A stretch of 64,000 bases of DNA from Gautieria morchelliformis (GCA_015179125.1 WHVA01000362.1:54991-118990), one strand, 5' to 3'. Positions 46,466 through 58,114 are shown, numbered from the stretch's first letter. Notes: a model not told the origin generated them from the sequence alone. A program made the numbers and translations.

Positions 46466-47527
46466 GTTGTGATAAACGCGACTATTCCATTTCAAATCAT
46501 TTATATATAAAAGAAACTAATAAAGAAAGAAAAAAGGAAAAATATCAAAAAGAAACAGAAATGACATTTATGATAGACGTCGGCGCAGATGAGGATCACA
46601 TGAATTTACGACATGCTATATTACCCATAGATCGGGTAATGTACAGAAGTTCGAGCGTCGACCACGTGCGGTCGATCAGGGACGGCGCGCCTATCAAGCG
46701 ATGGCATCGGCCATGATGTTGACAGGCGCCAGGCCATAGGCACCGAGGGGTGCGGGCAGCAAACGCCGCAGAGGACAATAGACTGCGCAGGAATATAGGG
46801 TGCTGTGGAGCAACCTGAGAGTGTCATCCGCAGTACACATACTCAATCAGCTGCCCCACAGAAAGGGCACAGAGACAGCGGCCCCATCTCCAAGCCCAGC
46901 ATATATGCTGGGCAGGGTAAACTCAGATCCATTTTTCTATTTGAACCCCATGACATGTCTGACTGATTACTATCTTAACATCATGTGGACAGGGGCTTTG
47001 TATACTAGGTACAGATTTCTATTCCAAAGCCCAGACAATCCTGACACCATCCCCATCACCCCATGACTTTATGACTATAAAATAGTCACCCCTTAGCTAC
47101 AAACAGCTTTTCAACCCATCTATCTAATATCTTGAACACTAGTAGTTACTATCAATATAGTATAAATAGCTAGTACAAATGTATGAACGAAATCATCCAG
47201 AATCGATTATTCTGCCTCCTGAAATTGCTGTAGTCTTGTTTGATAGCTACAGAGCTCAGATCTTGATAGTTTATTCCAAATCTTCGTCGAGGGTCTACTA
47301 TCACTGTTTACTCTATACTACCTTAAAAGCGAACGCTTTTGATTTGATTATCCCTTGGATCGACACCGTTCTTCTGTCGACACGGTCACGTGACTCTCAT
47401 TCATCAGTGCTGGACGCGCCTCGAAAGGCTTAGTCAGCACATAGAAGAGGGACGAACACAGTGGTTCCAGTCACTGAGCAATATATTCTATTCGTTGAAA
47501 GGCACTAATTAACACCTTAATCCAAAA
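46466..47527 (+). mobile_element. Solo LTR, Copia H family
   Basis: 1062 bp, TGTTGTGATAAACGC to TTAATCCAAAA, more diverged from H's LTRs than these are from each other. Perfect TSD TTCTG at 46461-46465 and 47528-47532. It keeps the ccagcatatatgctgg palindrome. Splits E's gag. Confidence 0.95.
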
Positions 47528-47598
47528 TTCTGCACGGCGCATCCCCATGTTGTATCGTGATGCCTCCTCGATCATCCGGGCCATCTCGAAGAGTTGCT

Positions 47599-49557
47599 CT
47601 ATTGAGCTGCTCTCGAATAATTGATAATAATATTCTGGCTCGCATTATAGCCCTTTTTGAGGACCTCGTTGCGTCGCGTTTCGCGCAGCGCCGATACAAA
47701 CCGTCTCCGGAACGTGTACTCGTCTGGCGGCTGTATCATACGTGCCGCGTATTTAGTGAGCTCGTTCAGCATCTCCTGAATGGTTTTCATGCCTTGCATG
47801 ACCGCGTCGAATTTATTCGATGCGTGATGGTACGTCAGTGTGTGCAGGAACCTTTTTTGGAGGCCTTGCATCACGGTTTCCGGCGTCCAGGTGCGGACCT
47901 GGCGATCGAAGCGTTCAACGTTTCGAAGGAACCATTCTTGGGCTTCGCCGGTGAGGCGAGTGCCCACATAGCTGACCTGCGTGTCAATGCTGATTGGCCC
48001 TAGGAGGCAATTCATTTTTAGCCATCGTAGGATGGCTGCCACGAAGATTTCAAACTCTTCGAGGTCCAATCCCCCGGCATATGGCTCAGGGTGGGCCAAT
48101 TTTACGCTGGCTTTCGCTAGCACAGACTTCTCCGGGTCTGTGTCCGCGGCATCTGCTAACGCCACGCGGATCATCCGTGTGATCCCGTCGTACGGCTCCA
48201 TTGGTATGACGTCGGCCTGGTCAGGGATTCCCTGGCCTTCTGTTGGGGCCATGGATCGCTCACGCGGTTGTGATGCCGCACGGGGCAGGCTGTTATATGC
48301 CCTGACGGGCCCCAGGCCCGGATGGGGCTCGGGATCGGGAGCATGTTGTGCTCTCGGTTCTGGGGGCGTTTTGTGCCTGGTGTCCCCAGTCAGTCCCACG
48401 TTGCGGATCTGTAGCCTGCTGTTGTAGGCTGCGCACGCTTGCCGTGCGTCCTGTACGGCTTGCCTGAGCTGCTCGTCGGGCAGCTGAGCGGTGTGGCTGT
48501 GGGCCACTGTCCCTTCAGCGTTCTTCGCTAGTAGCTCGAGTGCCCGTGTCTGGCGGCGGGCGGCTGTGGCTTCTTTACGCTGCCAGTGTGTGACTTCGAG
48601 CTCTAAACTCTCAGTCGTCATTTCAGAGTCGGGCTCTGAGGCAACCTGATCCCTAACGATCTGTTGGATCGTTTTACGGCTGTCCGTTGGGGCAGCCGGT
48701 TGTTCTTGAGGTTCGTTCCCAAACCTTACGTCCTGGTCGACCGGGACGGCTGGCGGCAGCATTCGCTGCTTGTCTCGCTCCTTTTGGCGCGGGTCTTTCA
48801 CGTCGCGACTGCGTTCGTTGGCTGCGGACTGTCGCGAGCTTGGACGATTTGCGTCGCGTTCCCCACGTGGGCGGAGGGCTTTCTGGACGTCCTCCAGCGT
48901 GGCTGCGTCTTGCAGCCTGACCTCCTCCGCCTGGTGGAGTTCCTTGCCGATTGCCATTAGGGCGGCGGCGGCGTTGTCAAGCTGCGATGCCAGCTGATCG
49001 TGCTTGTGGCGTGTCAGCGTACTTCGGTGCAGCGCAGCCTGCACCTGTTTGTTCAGGGCCTCTGCCATCTCGTGGTCGATGGCGTGAGCCCTCGAGCTCT
49101 TGCGACTAGAGCTCGAGTATTCCGAGTCCTGACCATCGTCTGGGGCTCGTCTTTTTTGCCGTCGTCCTCCTTCAGGGACGATCGTCGTCGCTCTACTTCG
49201 TGAGTGTCGGTTTGAGTCATGGCTTTGTGCCCGCCTCGATGTTGTTGCTCTACCATCTGACGACGGCGAGACTTCTCTGCCCTTTCCTTTGTCCTTGGGC
49301 ACAGAGAGATGGGGGGGCGGCGCCGGCTCGTTGCCCGGCGTCGTGTCTTCCTCAGCCATGCTCGACGAGACGTGGTCGGGGTTTTCCTCGTCCTCTACTG
49401 AGGGGACGAGGGCGGTGAGATCTACGATCTCTCCGTCTTCTATCGTCCTGTTCTCTTGGTCCAGGATAGCGTCAGCCGTCATGTCGCTGGGCTCCGCCTG
49501 TGGCGTGGACCTCAAGCTCATCGCTCGTGTCCATCTTTGACTGCATGGGATCATCAT
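47599..49557 (-). pseudogene. Element E gag, nearly complete
   Basis: Start MMIPCSQRWTRAMS at 49557. An open frame of 652 codons: disordered charged N-terminal half, a helical region (HRSTLTRHKHDQLASQLDNAAAAL), then the gag core (HPEPYAGGLDLEEFEIF, RLTGEAQEWFLRNVERFD, DEYTFRRRFVSALRE). It has Arg at the sites where A has TGA at 8185 and 8416. Near 47620-47645 a 26-nt AT-rich insertion absent from A shifts the frame; without it Gag would continue to MARMIEEASRYNMGMRRAE and on to the CCHC part beyond the solo LTR. Confidence 0.88.
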
Positions 49558-49695
49558 GCTCGCAGCCGACAGTAGAAGGTCTACTGGAGGGTCTCAACGA
49601 TGTTTAGTCATCAACGCAGCGATCTTTTTCAAGATTGCTTCGCATCCACTATCGGTTGGTCGCATGGCGATCAACCGCAGGATAGTTCAAAAAGG

Positions 49696-49910
49696 TGTAA
49701 AGGATGTCGATCTTAAGACCTTGTATCACAAGGGCACTACAGAACTTGACCAATGAGTGGTATTCTGAATGCTACGTAGTGACAGGTAAGAGTAAGATGC
49801 GATGGGGACCGCTAGCCGGTTCCCACACATAAACTATACAGTGGGTCCTTAAGGGGCCCACTGGGATTATGTAATAACTATTGTACATGTAGATACACGG
49901 GTTATTTACA
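49696..49910 (-). repeat. 5' LTR of element E
   Basis: 215 bp; the leader 49558-49695 follows on the minus strand and begins cctttttgaactatcctgcgg, as in A. No standard tRNA-end primer site (TGG...) is seen there. Confidence 0.92.
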
Positions 49911-49915
49911 TGTTC

Positions 49916-52269
49916 TGTCCCTCTAAATAACAACCCTATCTACTCTGTACCACCTGTGTGCTTATTTGCCTCTATTAGCTCCCATTCTGATTCATCCTTC
50001 ATCATCCATGTACACCTTCCCGGTCTCTCCAACTCCGTCCCTACTCTCATCGACTCTGGTGCTACTTCCAATTTTATTGATAGCTCCTTTTCCTCTCGTC
50101 CCGGTTTCGTATGTACATCGCTCCGTTCGCCGGCTCTCTCCCTTTTCGACGGGAAGCCAGCCACTGCTGGTTTCATTCACGAATATCTATATACTAGTCT
50201 CACTTTCAGCAACTCCTCTTCACAGGACATTTCGCTACTCGTCACAAAGTTACACCCTTCAGCCGCAATCGTTCTCGGGCTTCCATGGCTTTGCTCTACA
50301 AAACCCACTATCGATTGGGGTTCCCTCTCAATCACCTTTCCTTCCGGCACCGATTCCATGCTCCCACATATGTGGTTGCTATGGCCTGTACGATGATTTC
50401 CCCGCCGGCTATCTTCGACAGTATCCCCGAACTCCACACTGTGTCGGTGACTTCACCACCACCAGTTCCTGGTTCGCATTCGTCCCCGCCATCCTTGGGT
50501 TACGTCCTGAACGCAGCGATTGGACCATCTTCCTATGTCCCGGTCCTTCCACCGGATGTCACTTCCTCGCCCACTCCTATTCTGAATCTTTCTGGTTACA
50601 AACAGACGTTCGACGTGGATGGCGAACCATTACTTCTCTCAAACAAGCCGATCGAGAATCACTCCTCTGAGTCCTCCATATTGCTTCCTAACAATCTCAG
50701 CCATCCATTTTCAGCCACAAAAGAAAGCATAATAGAAACCGTCAACCAAAAACAGAGCCCATTCTGAGTCATTCTCGCCCCTGTACACCATGTACAGAAT
50801 CGCTGATCGATGACCACCTCCCATTCCATTCTTCGCCTCCTGATTCACCTCCGACAAAGAGGGCAACACCACATATAAGCCTAATCAGTGCGGCCGCCTT
50901 CAAGCTAATCATGAAACTCGGTGAATAAGAAACCTTCATGTTAAACATGCACCCTACCATTCCCGAACCAACTTCGCTTCGCGCTGTAGGCAACGCACCC
51001 GCTCCGACTACACTCCTTCACGAAAATCCCCTACCAAAGGACAAGTTAGAGATGTTCAGAACTGTGGTACCAGAGGAGTACCATGACTTCTTCAATATCT
51101 TCTCGCGTGCTAAAGTCAAAGACTTGCCCCCACATCGCTCTTATGACCACACCATCGAGATCGAGAATGATGGCACACCACCTCACAGTCCCATATACCC
51201 AATCTCGAACAGCGAATTAGAAGCGCTCCGCGAATATCTCGAAGATATGCTTGGCAAGGGATTTATCTGCTCCTCCCAATCACCCGGTGGCGCCCCTGTT
51301 GTGTTCGTGAAGAAAAAGGATGGTACACTGTGAATGTGTGTGGACTACCGAGGGTTGAATCGTATCACGCAAAAGAACAAGTACCCTATCCCACTGATTC
51401 CGAGCCTTATCGACCAACTCAAAAGCGCGAATGTCTATACCAAATTCGACCTTCGCGCCAGGTTCAACAATGTTCGGATCGCCTCTGGCCAAGAGTGGAA
51501 GACAGCCTTCCGAACTCAATATGGATCCTTCGAATATCTTGTCATGCCGTTCGGGTTGACAAACGCTCCAGCAACATTCCAGCACTTCATGAATGATATC
51601 TTCCAAGACATGGCTGATGTCTTCATTGTAGTCTACCTCGACGACATCCTTATCTTCTCCAAGAACAGGAAGGATCGCTTGGAACATGTCTGAATGGTCC
51701 TCGCCCGTCTTCGGAAGTACAACCTCTTCATAAAGCCAGAGAAGTGCCTCTTCCATTCGAACTGGGTCGAATTTCTCGGATTCATCATCTCTCCTGCTGG
51801 GGTCTCCATGGACATCGAAAAGACAGCTGCCATCACAAAGTGGCCTGTACCGACAAACATTCGCAAAGTCCAATCGTTCCTGGGCTTTGCGAACTTCTAC
51901 AGAAGATTCATCATTTCGTTCTCAGACATTGTCCTGCCACTCACTCACTTGACCAGAAAGGATACCCTGTTCGCCTGGGAAGCAAAGCAGCAGGAGGCTT
52001 TCGAAGCACTCAAAGCCGCGTTCTCGAAAGCCCCAGTCCTCATCCATTTCTATCCGAGTAACCCCATCGTCATCAAAACGGACGCCTCCGACTACGCCAT
52101 CGCCGCCATCATCTCCCATATCACCCCCTCCGATGGCAATATCCACCCGATTGCCTTCTATTTGCGAGGAATGGCACCAGCCGAGATGAACTATGAGATC
52201 TACGACAAGGAGCTGCTTGCCATCTTTTGTGCCTTCAAACAATGGCAAAACTACCTCGAAGGGGAATCC
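49916..52269 (+). pseudogene. Gypsy G, right part: protease, RT, part of RNase H
   Basis: Continues the frame of 26997-27385. Protease LIDSGATSNFID near 50047, then GLPWL near 50280, with frameshifts after it. RT begins about 50938 (PTIPEPTSLR): VVFVKKKDGTL, TGA at 51331 where GTLRMCVDYRG is expected, then [21 protein letters not shown], catalytic YLDD near 51634, and TGA at 51691 (EHVRMVLARL expected). RNase H starts VIKTDASDYAIAAI and stops at WQNYLEG where Gypsy C is joined. Integrase and 3' LTR are missing. Plus strand, older than E and C. Confidence 0.88.
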
Positions 52270-52759
52270 TGTAAGGGCAACCCTGGCTGGTTGTGGAGAT
52301 CACACTACCACACAACTGACAAGGGGAAATCCAAAGTCTGTATAAATGAACAGAGTATACAAGAGAGGGGATTCTCACCTGACAAGGGGAAATCCAAAGA
52401 GAAAAGTCTAAGGACCCCAAATGTCAGCGAGCCCGTATTATACTACGCTGCACAGCCAGGGACAACACTTGGCACCCGCCATCAACCCTGCATCCTCCTG
52501 ACCTCCCTGACCCTTGATCGACCCTTGATGCCACCTATTACGCGAGTCGCTTGATTTACGACACTGTTCCGAGAGCGGAAGTCGGAAATTGGAGTGGAAC
52601 TGGCAAGGTAAACAGAACTGTTGGAAGTTCTCCCAGAAGTGGAATCATTTCCGAAAGCGGAGGCGGAGATGGAATCGGAACCGGAACCGGAGTCGGAAAT
52701 GGAGTCGGAACTGGGTGTGGTGTCGGAACTGGAAATGGAAAACAGGGTGTCCCCTGACA
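52270..52759 (-). repeat. 3' LTR of element C
   Basis: 490 bp. An 18-bp module acaaggggaaatccaaag appears twice (52319-52336 and 52382-52399). Read on the minus strand each copy ends in a pyrimidine-rich ...cccttgtcag. The other end is rich in CGGAA. Confidence 0.93.
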
Positions 52760-55700
52760 TCACCCCCCCTCTAGCGTGCTGCATCCTCGAAGCACGGGAC
52801 ACGAGGGATTGAAATGCCAGCGAGCGGATTCGGCAAGGGGCACCGGGGTGTGTCCTATAGAACTCACGGAGTTTGTCTGGAGCGGAAACATCTTGCTCCG
52901 GGACCCACGAATTCTCTTCATACCCATACCCTTCCCATTTCACAAGGAATTGGAGTCATCCTCGCACAAACCGGCTGTCCAGGATCTGTTCCACCACATA
53001 GTGCTCTTCCCCATCTACAATTTCCGGCGGAGGTGGCGGACGAGCCTTCCGACCTGGAATTGGGTCCTCAAGCATAGGGAGTAACTTCACCACATTGAAG
53101 ACGGGGTGGAGGCGGGACATGGACATCGGAAGTTGGAGGCAGTATGCATTCCGTCCAACCCTCCACATCACTGTGAAGGGCCCTAGGTAGCGGTGGGCAA
53201 GCTTCTGCAAAGGGCGTGTGGTGCGGATGTCACTTGCATCTAGATACACCTTGTCTCCAACTTGGTACTCTGGGGCAGGAACCCAGCATTGGTTGTAGTA
53301 CCTTGCCATGTCATCCTTGGCCTTCACAAGGGCCGACTTGGCTTCCGAAAGGGTGGAGTCCATGCGGTCTCGGAACTCATTGACCGTCTCGAGTCGGGAC
53401 TCAGCCTGGCGTGGTTCGAAGCCCATCCGCAGGTGTCGTCCGGAGTCAAGCATGAAGGGAGTCTGTTGTGTGGCGGAATGTACATGGTTGTTGTATTGGA
53501 ATTCCGCCAGTGGAAGTAACTCATCCCAGTCATCCTGCCTCTCATTGACAAAGAGGCGGAGATATTGCTCCAACTCCTGATTGACCCGTTCGTCTGTCCG
53601 TCACCCTGCGGATGGTACACTGTGGTGGTAGCTAGCTTTATGCCGAGCAGGCGGTAGAGCTCCCATGTCATTTCCACGACAAACTGCGGACCTCGGTCGG
53701 AAACAACTTGCTTCGGGAGCCCATGCAACTTTCAGAATGTGCAAGGAACAGGCGGGCCGCTCTGAGGGCTGTGATCGTCGTGTGCGTTGGAATGAAGTGG
53801 GACACCTTGCTTACCGAATCCACGACGTTCATGATCGTGTCGTAGCCATGAGACTCTGGGAGTTCAACAATGAAGTCGACACTGATGGTGTCCCAGCGGG
53901 ATTCGGGAATCGGGAGCGGAACAAGTTCTCCGACGGGCGGACGTCGTTGTGCCTTGGTTCGGAGACAAAGGTCACATGTCTTCACATACTGTCCAATGTA
54001 GCGGGACATCTGAGGCCACCAATAATTCCGAGCCACTAACTCCAGCGTCTTCCACCTGCCAGCATGCCCAGCGACCCGTGTGTCATGGTGCTGGGACATG
54101 ATGCGGCGGTGGAGGTCCGCCCCACCTGGAACATAGACCTTGCCTCTGAAGTGGAGCAGTCCATCACGTTCCGACCATTCCACTGCCCGTACAGACTGTG
54201 AGTGCCCTTTCCGAAGTTCCTCCACCACCTTCACCACCGACTCCTCCTTCTCTCCATTCCGGTACTGCCTCCGGATGTCCCGGAGCATTTCCGCTTCCGC
54301 CCCAACTGCAGTCACTCCCTCTAGGGCACAGATTGCAAAGAGACTTGGGCGGAGCAATGTCATATCCGCATTGTCTCCACTTCCGCTTCCATGATCCGCA
54401 CGGCGGGATAGGGCATCGGGCTTGTCCATGGTGCGGCCGGGGCGGTGGTGGAGCATGAATTCGAACCGGGACAGGTGTAGGGACCACCGTGCTTGTCGTC
54501 GGTTCAACTTCTTAGATGTGCGGAAATACTCGAGGTTCTTGTGGTCTGTCCAGATCTCAAACAGGCATAGAGCACCCTCAAGGAAGTGTCGCCACTCCTC
54601 CAGCGCTCGGACGATTGCCAGCATCTCCTTGTCGTGGATCTCATAGTTCCGCTCGACCGGGCTAAGGCTTTTAGAGAAAAAGGCAATTGGATGCCACCCC
54701 CACCATCGTCCGATGACTGTGCGACAAGACCGCTCCGGTAGCTGTGTCGGAAGAATCCGCCTCGACTCGATAAGGGCAAGAGTCGTCGGGAAAGATCAGG
54801 ACCGGGGCAGAAGTGATCAGCTCCTTGAGTTTGTCAAAGGAGGCCCGTTCCAGCTCTCCCCACCGCCACCCAACCTCCTTCTTGGTGAGGTCGAAGAGGG
54901 CATGGGTGTGGCAGGAGAAGTCCTTGATGAACCGCCAGTAGAAATTGACAAACCCAATGAAGGACTGGACCTCCTTCTTGTTCCGCGGCACAGGCCAATC
55001 CGATACACCGGAAACTTTGACCGGGTCCATTTCCACCTTTCCCTCCGACACAATCACCCCAAGATACTCTATCCGCGTCCGCTCAAATTCGCACTTTTCC
55101 GGCTTGAGACACAGGTTGTATTCCCGGAGCCATTCCAGCACTCTCCGCACAACTTCCTGATGTTCCGACATTGTTTTTGTGAAGATGAGGATGTCATCGA
55201 GGTAGATGCAGACAACCCCTTCTGCTATCATGTCACGGAAAATGTCATTCATCATCGTCTGGAATGTGGCGGGACTGTTGGTGAGGCCAAAGAACATGAC
55301 CTGTGGCTCAAAGAGTCCTCGGTTGGTGCGGAATACGGCCTTCCACTCGTCTCTCTCCCGGATCCGAACATTATTGAAGCCCCAGCAGACATCCAGCTTA
55401 GTGAAGTACCTTGCCCCGTGGAGTTGTGTGATTAGTTCGGAAATGAGTGGAATGGGGTACCGGTTCAAGGCCCGGTAGTCCTGCACAATCCTGAGCGAGC
55501 CGTCCTTCTTCTTGATGAAGAACACCGGAGATGCCATGGGTGACTTGGAGGGGCAGATCCTCCCTGTACGGAGGTTCTCCGCAAGGAATGCATCGAGCTC
55601 TACCTGCTCCTTGGGTGACAGCAGGTAGACCTTGCAGTTGGTGGGCTTTGACCCAGGCTCCAACTCGATGGCATGGTCCCACAGCTTTCGTGGAGGCAGG

Positions 55701-56662
55701 GCATCAAATGACTCCTTGGCAAAGACATCCTCGAACTCCCGCAGGTACTCCGGAATTTCCACCTCTGCTTTATCATGCTTCTTGGAGGCTTCAGCAAGGC
55801 GTTGCGAAATATTTCCGGTGGCGCGGATGTGTTCCGCTTCCGGTGGAAGGTTTACGTACAGCAAGCGCTCCCCCTCCGCCAGAGTCTCTTCCGGGCTGAG
55901 TCGGATGACATCTGAGTCGGAATCGGAATCGGAATCGGAATCGGAAGTGGGATCCGGTTCAAATTCCGCTTCCGAGTCTTCTTCTGCAAGCAGTGGATGG
56001 GGGCCAGAACAACATGTCTGTATGAGCCGTTCGGTCTTCCGCTGCTCCTGGCGCTCCTTCCGCACTTCCGACCGGCACATGTGACACTTGGCTGGGCACC
56101 GACTCATCAGCACCTTCCGAGTCTGCCAATTGATCTCCGGGTTGTGCTCCTGGAGCCAGGTAAACCCGAGGATGATGTCTTGCTTCCCCAGGCTGGTCAC
56201 TGCGAAGGAAGTGCGTTCTGTGTGCCCATCATAGTGGAGAATTGTGTCTACTATCTCCGTGATGGACCCTGCCTCATTGGGGCTTCCATCCACATTGAAC
56301 ACCGGGATTGCGCGTTGCAACTTCCACGTGGTCAGTCGGTTCCGTTCCACATAGTCCCGGTCTATAAACTGACCAGTGGCCCCGCAATCAACAAGGGCGG
56401 GTCCAGATTTGACTTCCGCAGTATCTGTCGTCTGGATCTCCACCTTAATGACTAGTGACTTGGGGCCAGGGGTGGAAGCAACAACATAGCACTTCAGGAG
56501 GCGTCTCTCCCAAGGGCGGACGCGGGATGGACGGGGTGTCGGATTCGGTTTTTGCGTGACTTTATCCGGTGGGTCTGTACGAAGTGAGGGGAGCGGGGGC
56601 TTTTCATTCTCTACTTCAAGACAGGCAAACCGGTTATGTACAGGCAGCAGGCAGGGGCACAC
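52760..56662 (-). pseudogene. Element C protease-RT-RNase H-integrase-chromodomain, decayed
   Basis: Open from 56662 to 54671: protease ALVDCGATGQFIDRDYV (DCG where DSG/DTG is usual), a Ser-Asp run from TCCGAT repeats near 55920, RT with VFFIKKKDGSLRIVQDYRAL, VMFFGLTNSPATFQ and catalytic YLDD near 55190, then RNase H ([15 protein letters not shown]). Frameshift near 54680. Integrase ([31 protein letters not shown]) continues to about 53740, where another shift follows, then [17 protein letters not shown], and the integrase tail (LLPLAEFQYNNHVHSATQQTPF). Chromodomain (EEHYVVEQILDSRFVRG ... WEGYGYEENSWVPE) ends near 52800. Order and motifs are those of a typical basidiomycete chromovirus. Three or more frameshifts. 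Confidence 0.88.
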
Positions 56663-57626
56663 ATCTCACCCGCTGCGTGTCACAAAATCCGACGCATCTT
56701 CCGCTCCCGATGCACCATGTTCCGCATTTTCGGAAATTACTTCCGCAGTGGGCACTCCACTTATGTCCCGAGTGCGAGGAACTCTGGAAGGAGCTCAAGT
56801 TTCTCCTCCATGGTCATAAGCCGGATGTCAAAGGCTTGGGGGCACTCGCGAGCATAGTGACCTGGTTGTCGGCATCGGAAGCAGGTGATAGTTCCTGGGC
56901 TTTTCCGTGCATGCGGTCAACATCCATCGGGCAGGGCCACTCTTCGAAGGAGGAGGGCTATGGTTCCTAATAGGAGCAGGCGGAGCAATCGTCGGAAATA
57001 TTTTCCGTGTGGGAGTGAATGCACTTCCGAGTTTTGGCATAGGTGGAGTAGGACGAGTGGAACTGCGTGTCATGTTCCGGTTTGTCTCCATGAAGGCCTC
57101 ATTTGCTTCCCTGTTCCGGGACACCCTCTGCGCAGCTTGGTACCACCCTTCCAGGTCATCGAAATCTGGAGCTCCATCCCCAAGCAGGCGACTTGGTTCT
57201 GGAGTGTCGGATCAAGTCCTCGTCGGAATTTGATGACGATCGTCTTGTCGTCGTCATACTCCGCAAGGTCAACGAGCTCCTGGAAGCGATCGATGTAGTC
57301 ATCGACCGGATCCTTGCCTGGTACCAGCTTGTCCCTCGAGCTTCGTAAGGGCTGTGAGCTGCTCGTTTTTCGGGCAGAACTGGTCGGAAAATGTTTTCTC
57401 CAAGGCGTCCCAATCCCAGAAGTAGTTCCCTTGCCCTTCGCTTCATGTTGGATCACCTTGTTTGCAAAACGGCTGCGCGGTCCGACTTGAAAAAGGACAA
57501 TGCCCAGTGGATCCGAGCCTGGTCATTCGGAAAGAGGTCTCCGACAACTGCGCAGTAGATGCTGCATGTGTTGAAGAATGCGCGTCCCTTCTCCCGATCT
57601 CCGTCAAAGTCGCCGGAGTTGCGGGT
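56663..57626 (-). pseudogene. Element C gag, frameshifted and 5'-truncated
   Basis: Pieces in different frames: DREKGRAFFNTCSIYCAVVGDLFPNDQARIHWALSFFKSDRAAV (57453-57626), FQELVDLAEYDDDKTIVIKFRRGLDPTLQNQVACLG (57180-57300), GWYQAAQRVSRNREANEAF, and a CCHC knuckle CFRCRQPGHYAREC near 56835-56880. Typical retrotransposon-gag core. The N-terminus is beyond the Copia D junction. Confidence 0.82.
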
Positions 57627-58114
57627 TGTTGGGTGCATTTATGCTCCTGCACCAAAATCAAGCATAATATATTCAATTTATTGTGTGGTGTTTCAATATT
57701 TTCTCATACTGTTCTTGTACCATGCATCCATTTCTCTGCTTATTTTCGAAATTTTCCAGTCACTCTCTATCTCTCCATTTTATTCTGTTATTTCTACTTT
57801 CACAGGCGGCTGCACCCAGCGGAGTTTGAAACGACTTCGACGCGCGAGCCCTTGGGCGCTAAAGGGCCGGGTGCAAGTATATGCCTTCTGAGACAGGATT
57901 ACACTCCTCTCTCAGTGACAATAAATTCACTGAGAGAGGCGAGTAGTATTCTTCATATTTACATAGCATGTTGACTGAAAATCATGTAGTATATTTGATT
58001 CTAGGTATTGTATTAATACATCAGTGACAATAAATTCACTGAGAGAGTATATTTGATTCTAGCTTTCTAAGAACTCTACCGAACCTTCCCTGCCATAGCC
58101 CCTAGTTGCTAACA
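57627..58114 (+). repeat. 5' LTR of Copia D
   Basis: Contains a perfect 12-bp stem CTCTCTCAGTGA/TCACTGAGAGAG enclosing CAATAAAT (57907-57938) and a second, partial copy at 58021-58047. A primer-binding site gggttatgggccc follows at 58116-58128. Confidence 0.92.

Larger units (their letters stand above)
27386..49910 (-). mobile_element. Chromovirus-type Gypsy element E with three nested insertions
   Basis: LTRs of 215 bp at 27386-27600 (3' LTR) and 49696-49910 (5' LTR), three differences between them. Perfect TSD TGTTC at 27381-27385 and 49911-49915. Minus-strand order: gag (49557 downward), CCHC, protease, RT, RNase H, integrase, chromodomain, ORF3. Removing Copia H, Copia B and the H-family solo LTR leaves about 9.19 kb. 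It interrupts Gypsy G. Confidence 0.95.
52270..57626 (-). mobile_element. Gypsy/chromovirus element C, 5' end missing
   Basis: Minus-strand element with its 3' LTR at 52270-52759 and PPT (agaggggggGTGA) at 52760-52773. Its 3' end is inserted in G's RNase H; the 5-bp left flank is AATCC. The gag is cut at 57626 by the 5' LTR of Copia D, beyond which no further C sequence exists, so the 5' LTR and second TSD are lost. Confidence 0.9.

Noticed and set aside
48664-49540. Long plus-strand frames across 47981-49540 and 45815-46291.
   Set aside because: They are antisense shadows of the minus-strand gag and protease of element E, whose protein motifs are clear.
2901-51693. Recoding of UGA as Arg or another amino acid in this genome.
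   Set aside because: The intact 1414-codon Copia ORF contains no internal TGA, and sister element copies have CGA at the same sites. Decay of CpG explains the pattern more simply.
53400-53425. GGTTCGAA-type T-loop string suggesting a tRNA gene.
   Set aside because: It falls in element C's integrase coding sequence; no acceptor stem or D-arm around it. No tRNA or rRNA gene was supported anywhere in the window.
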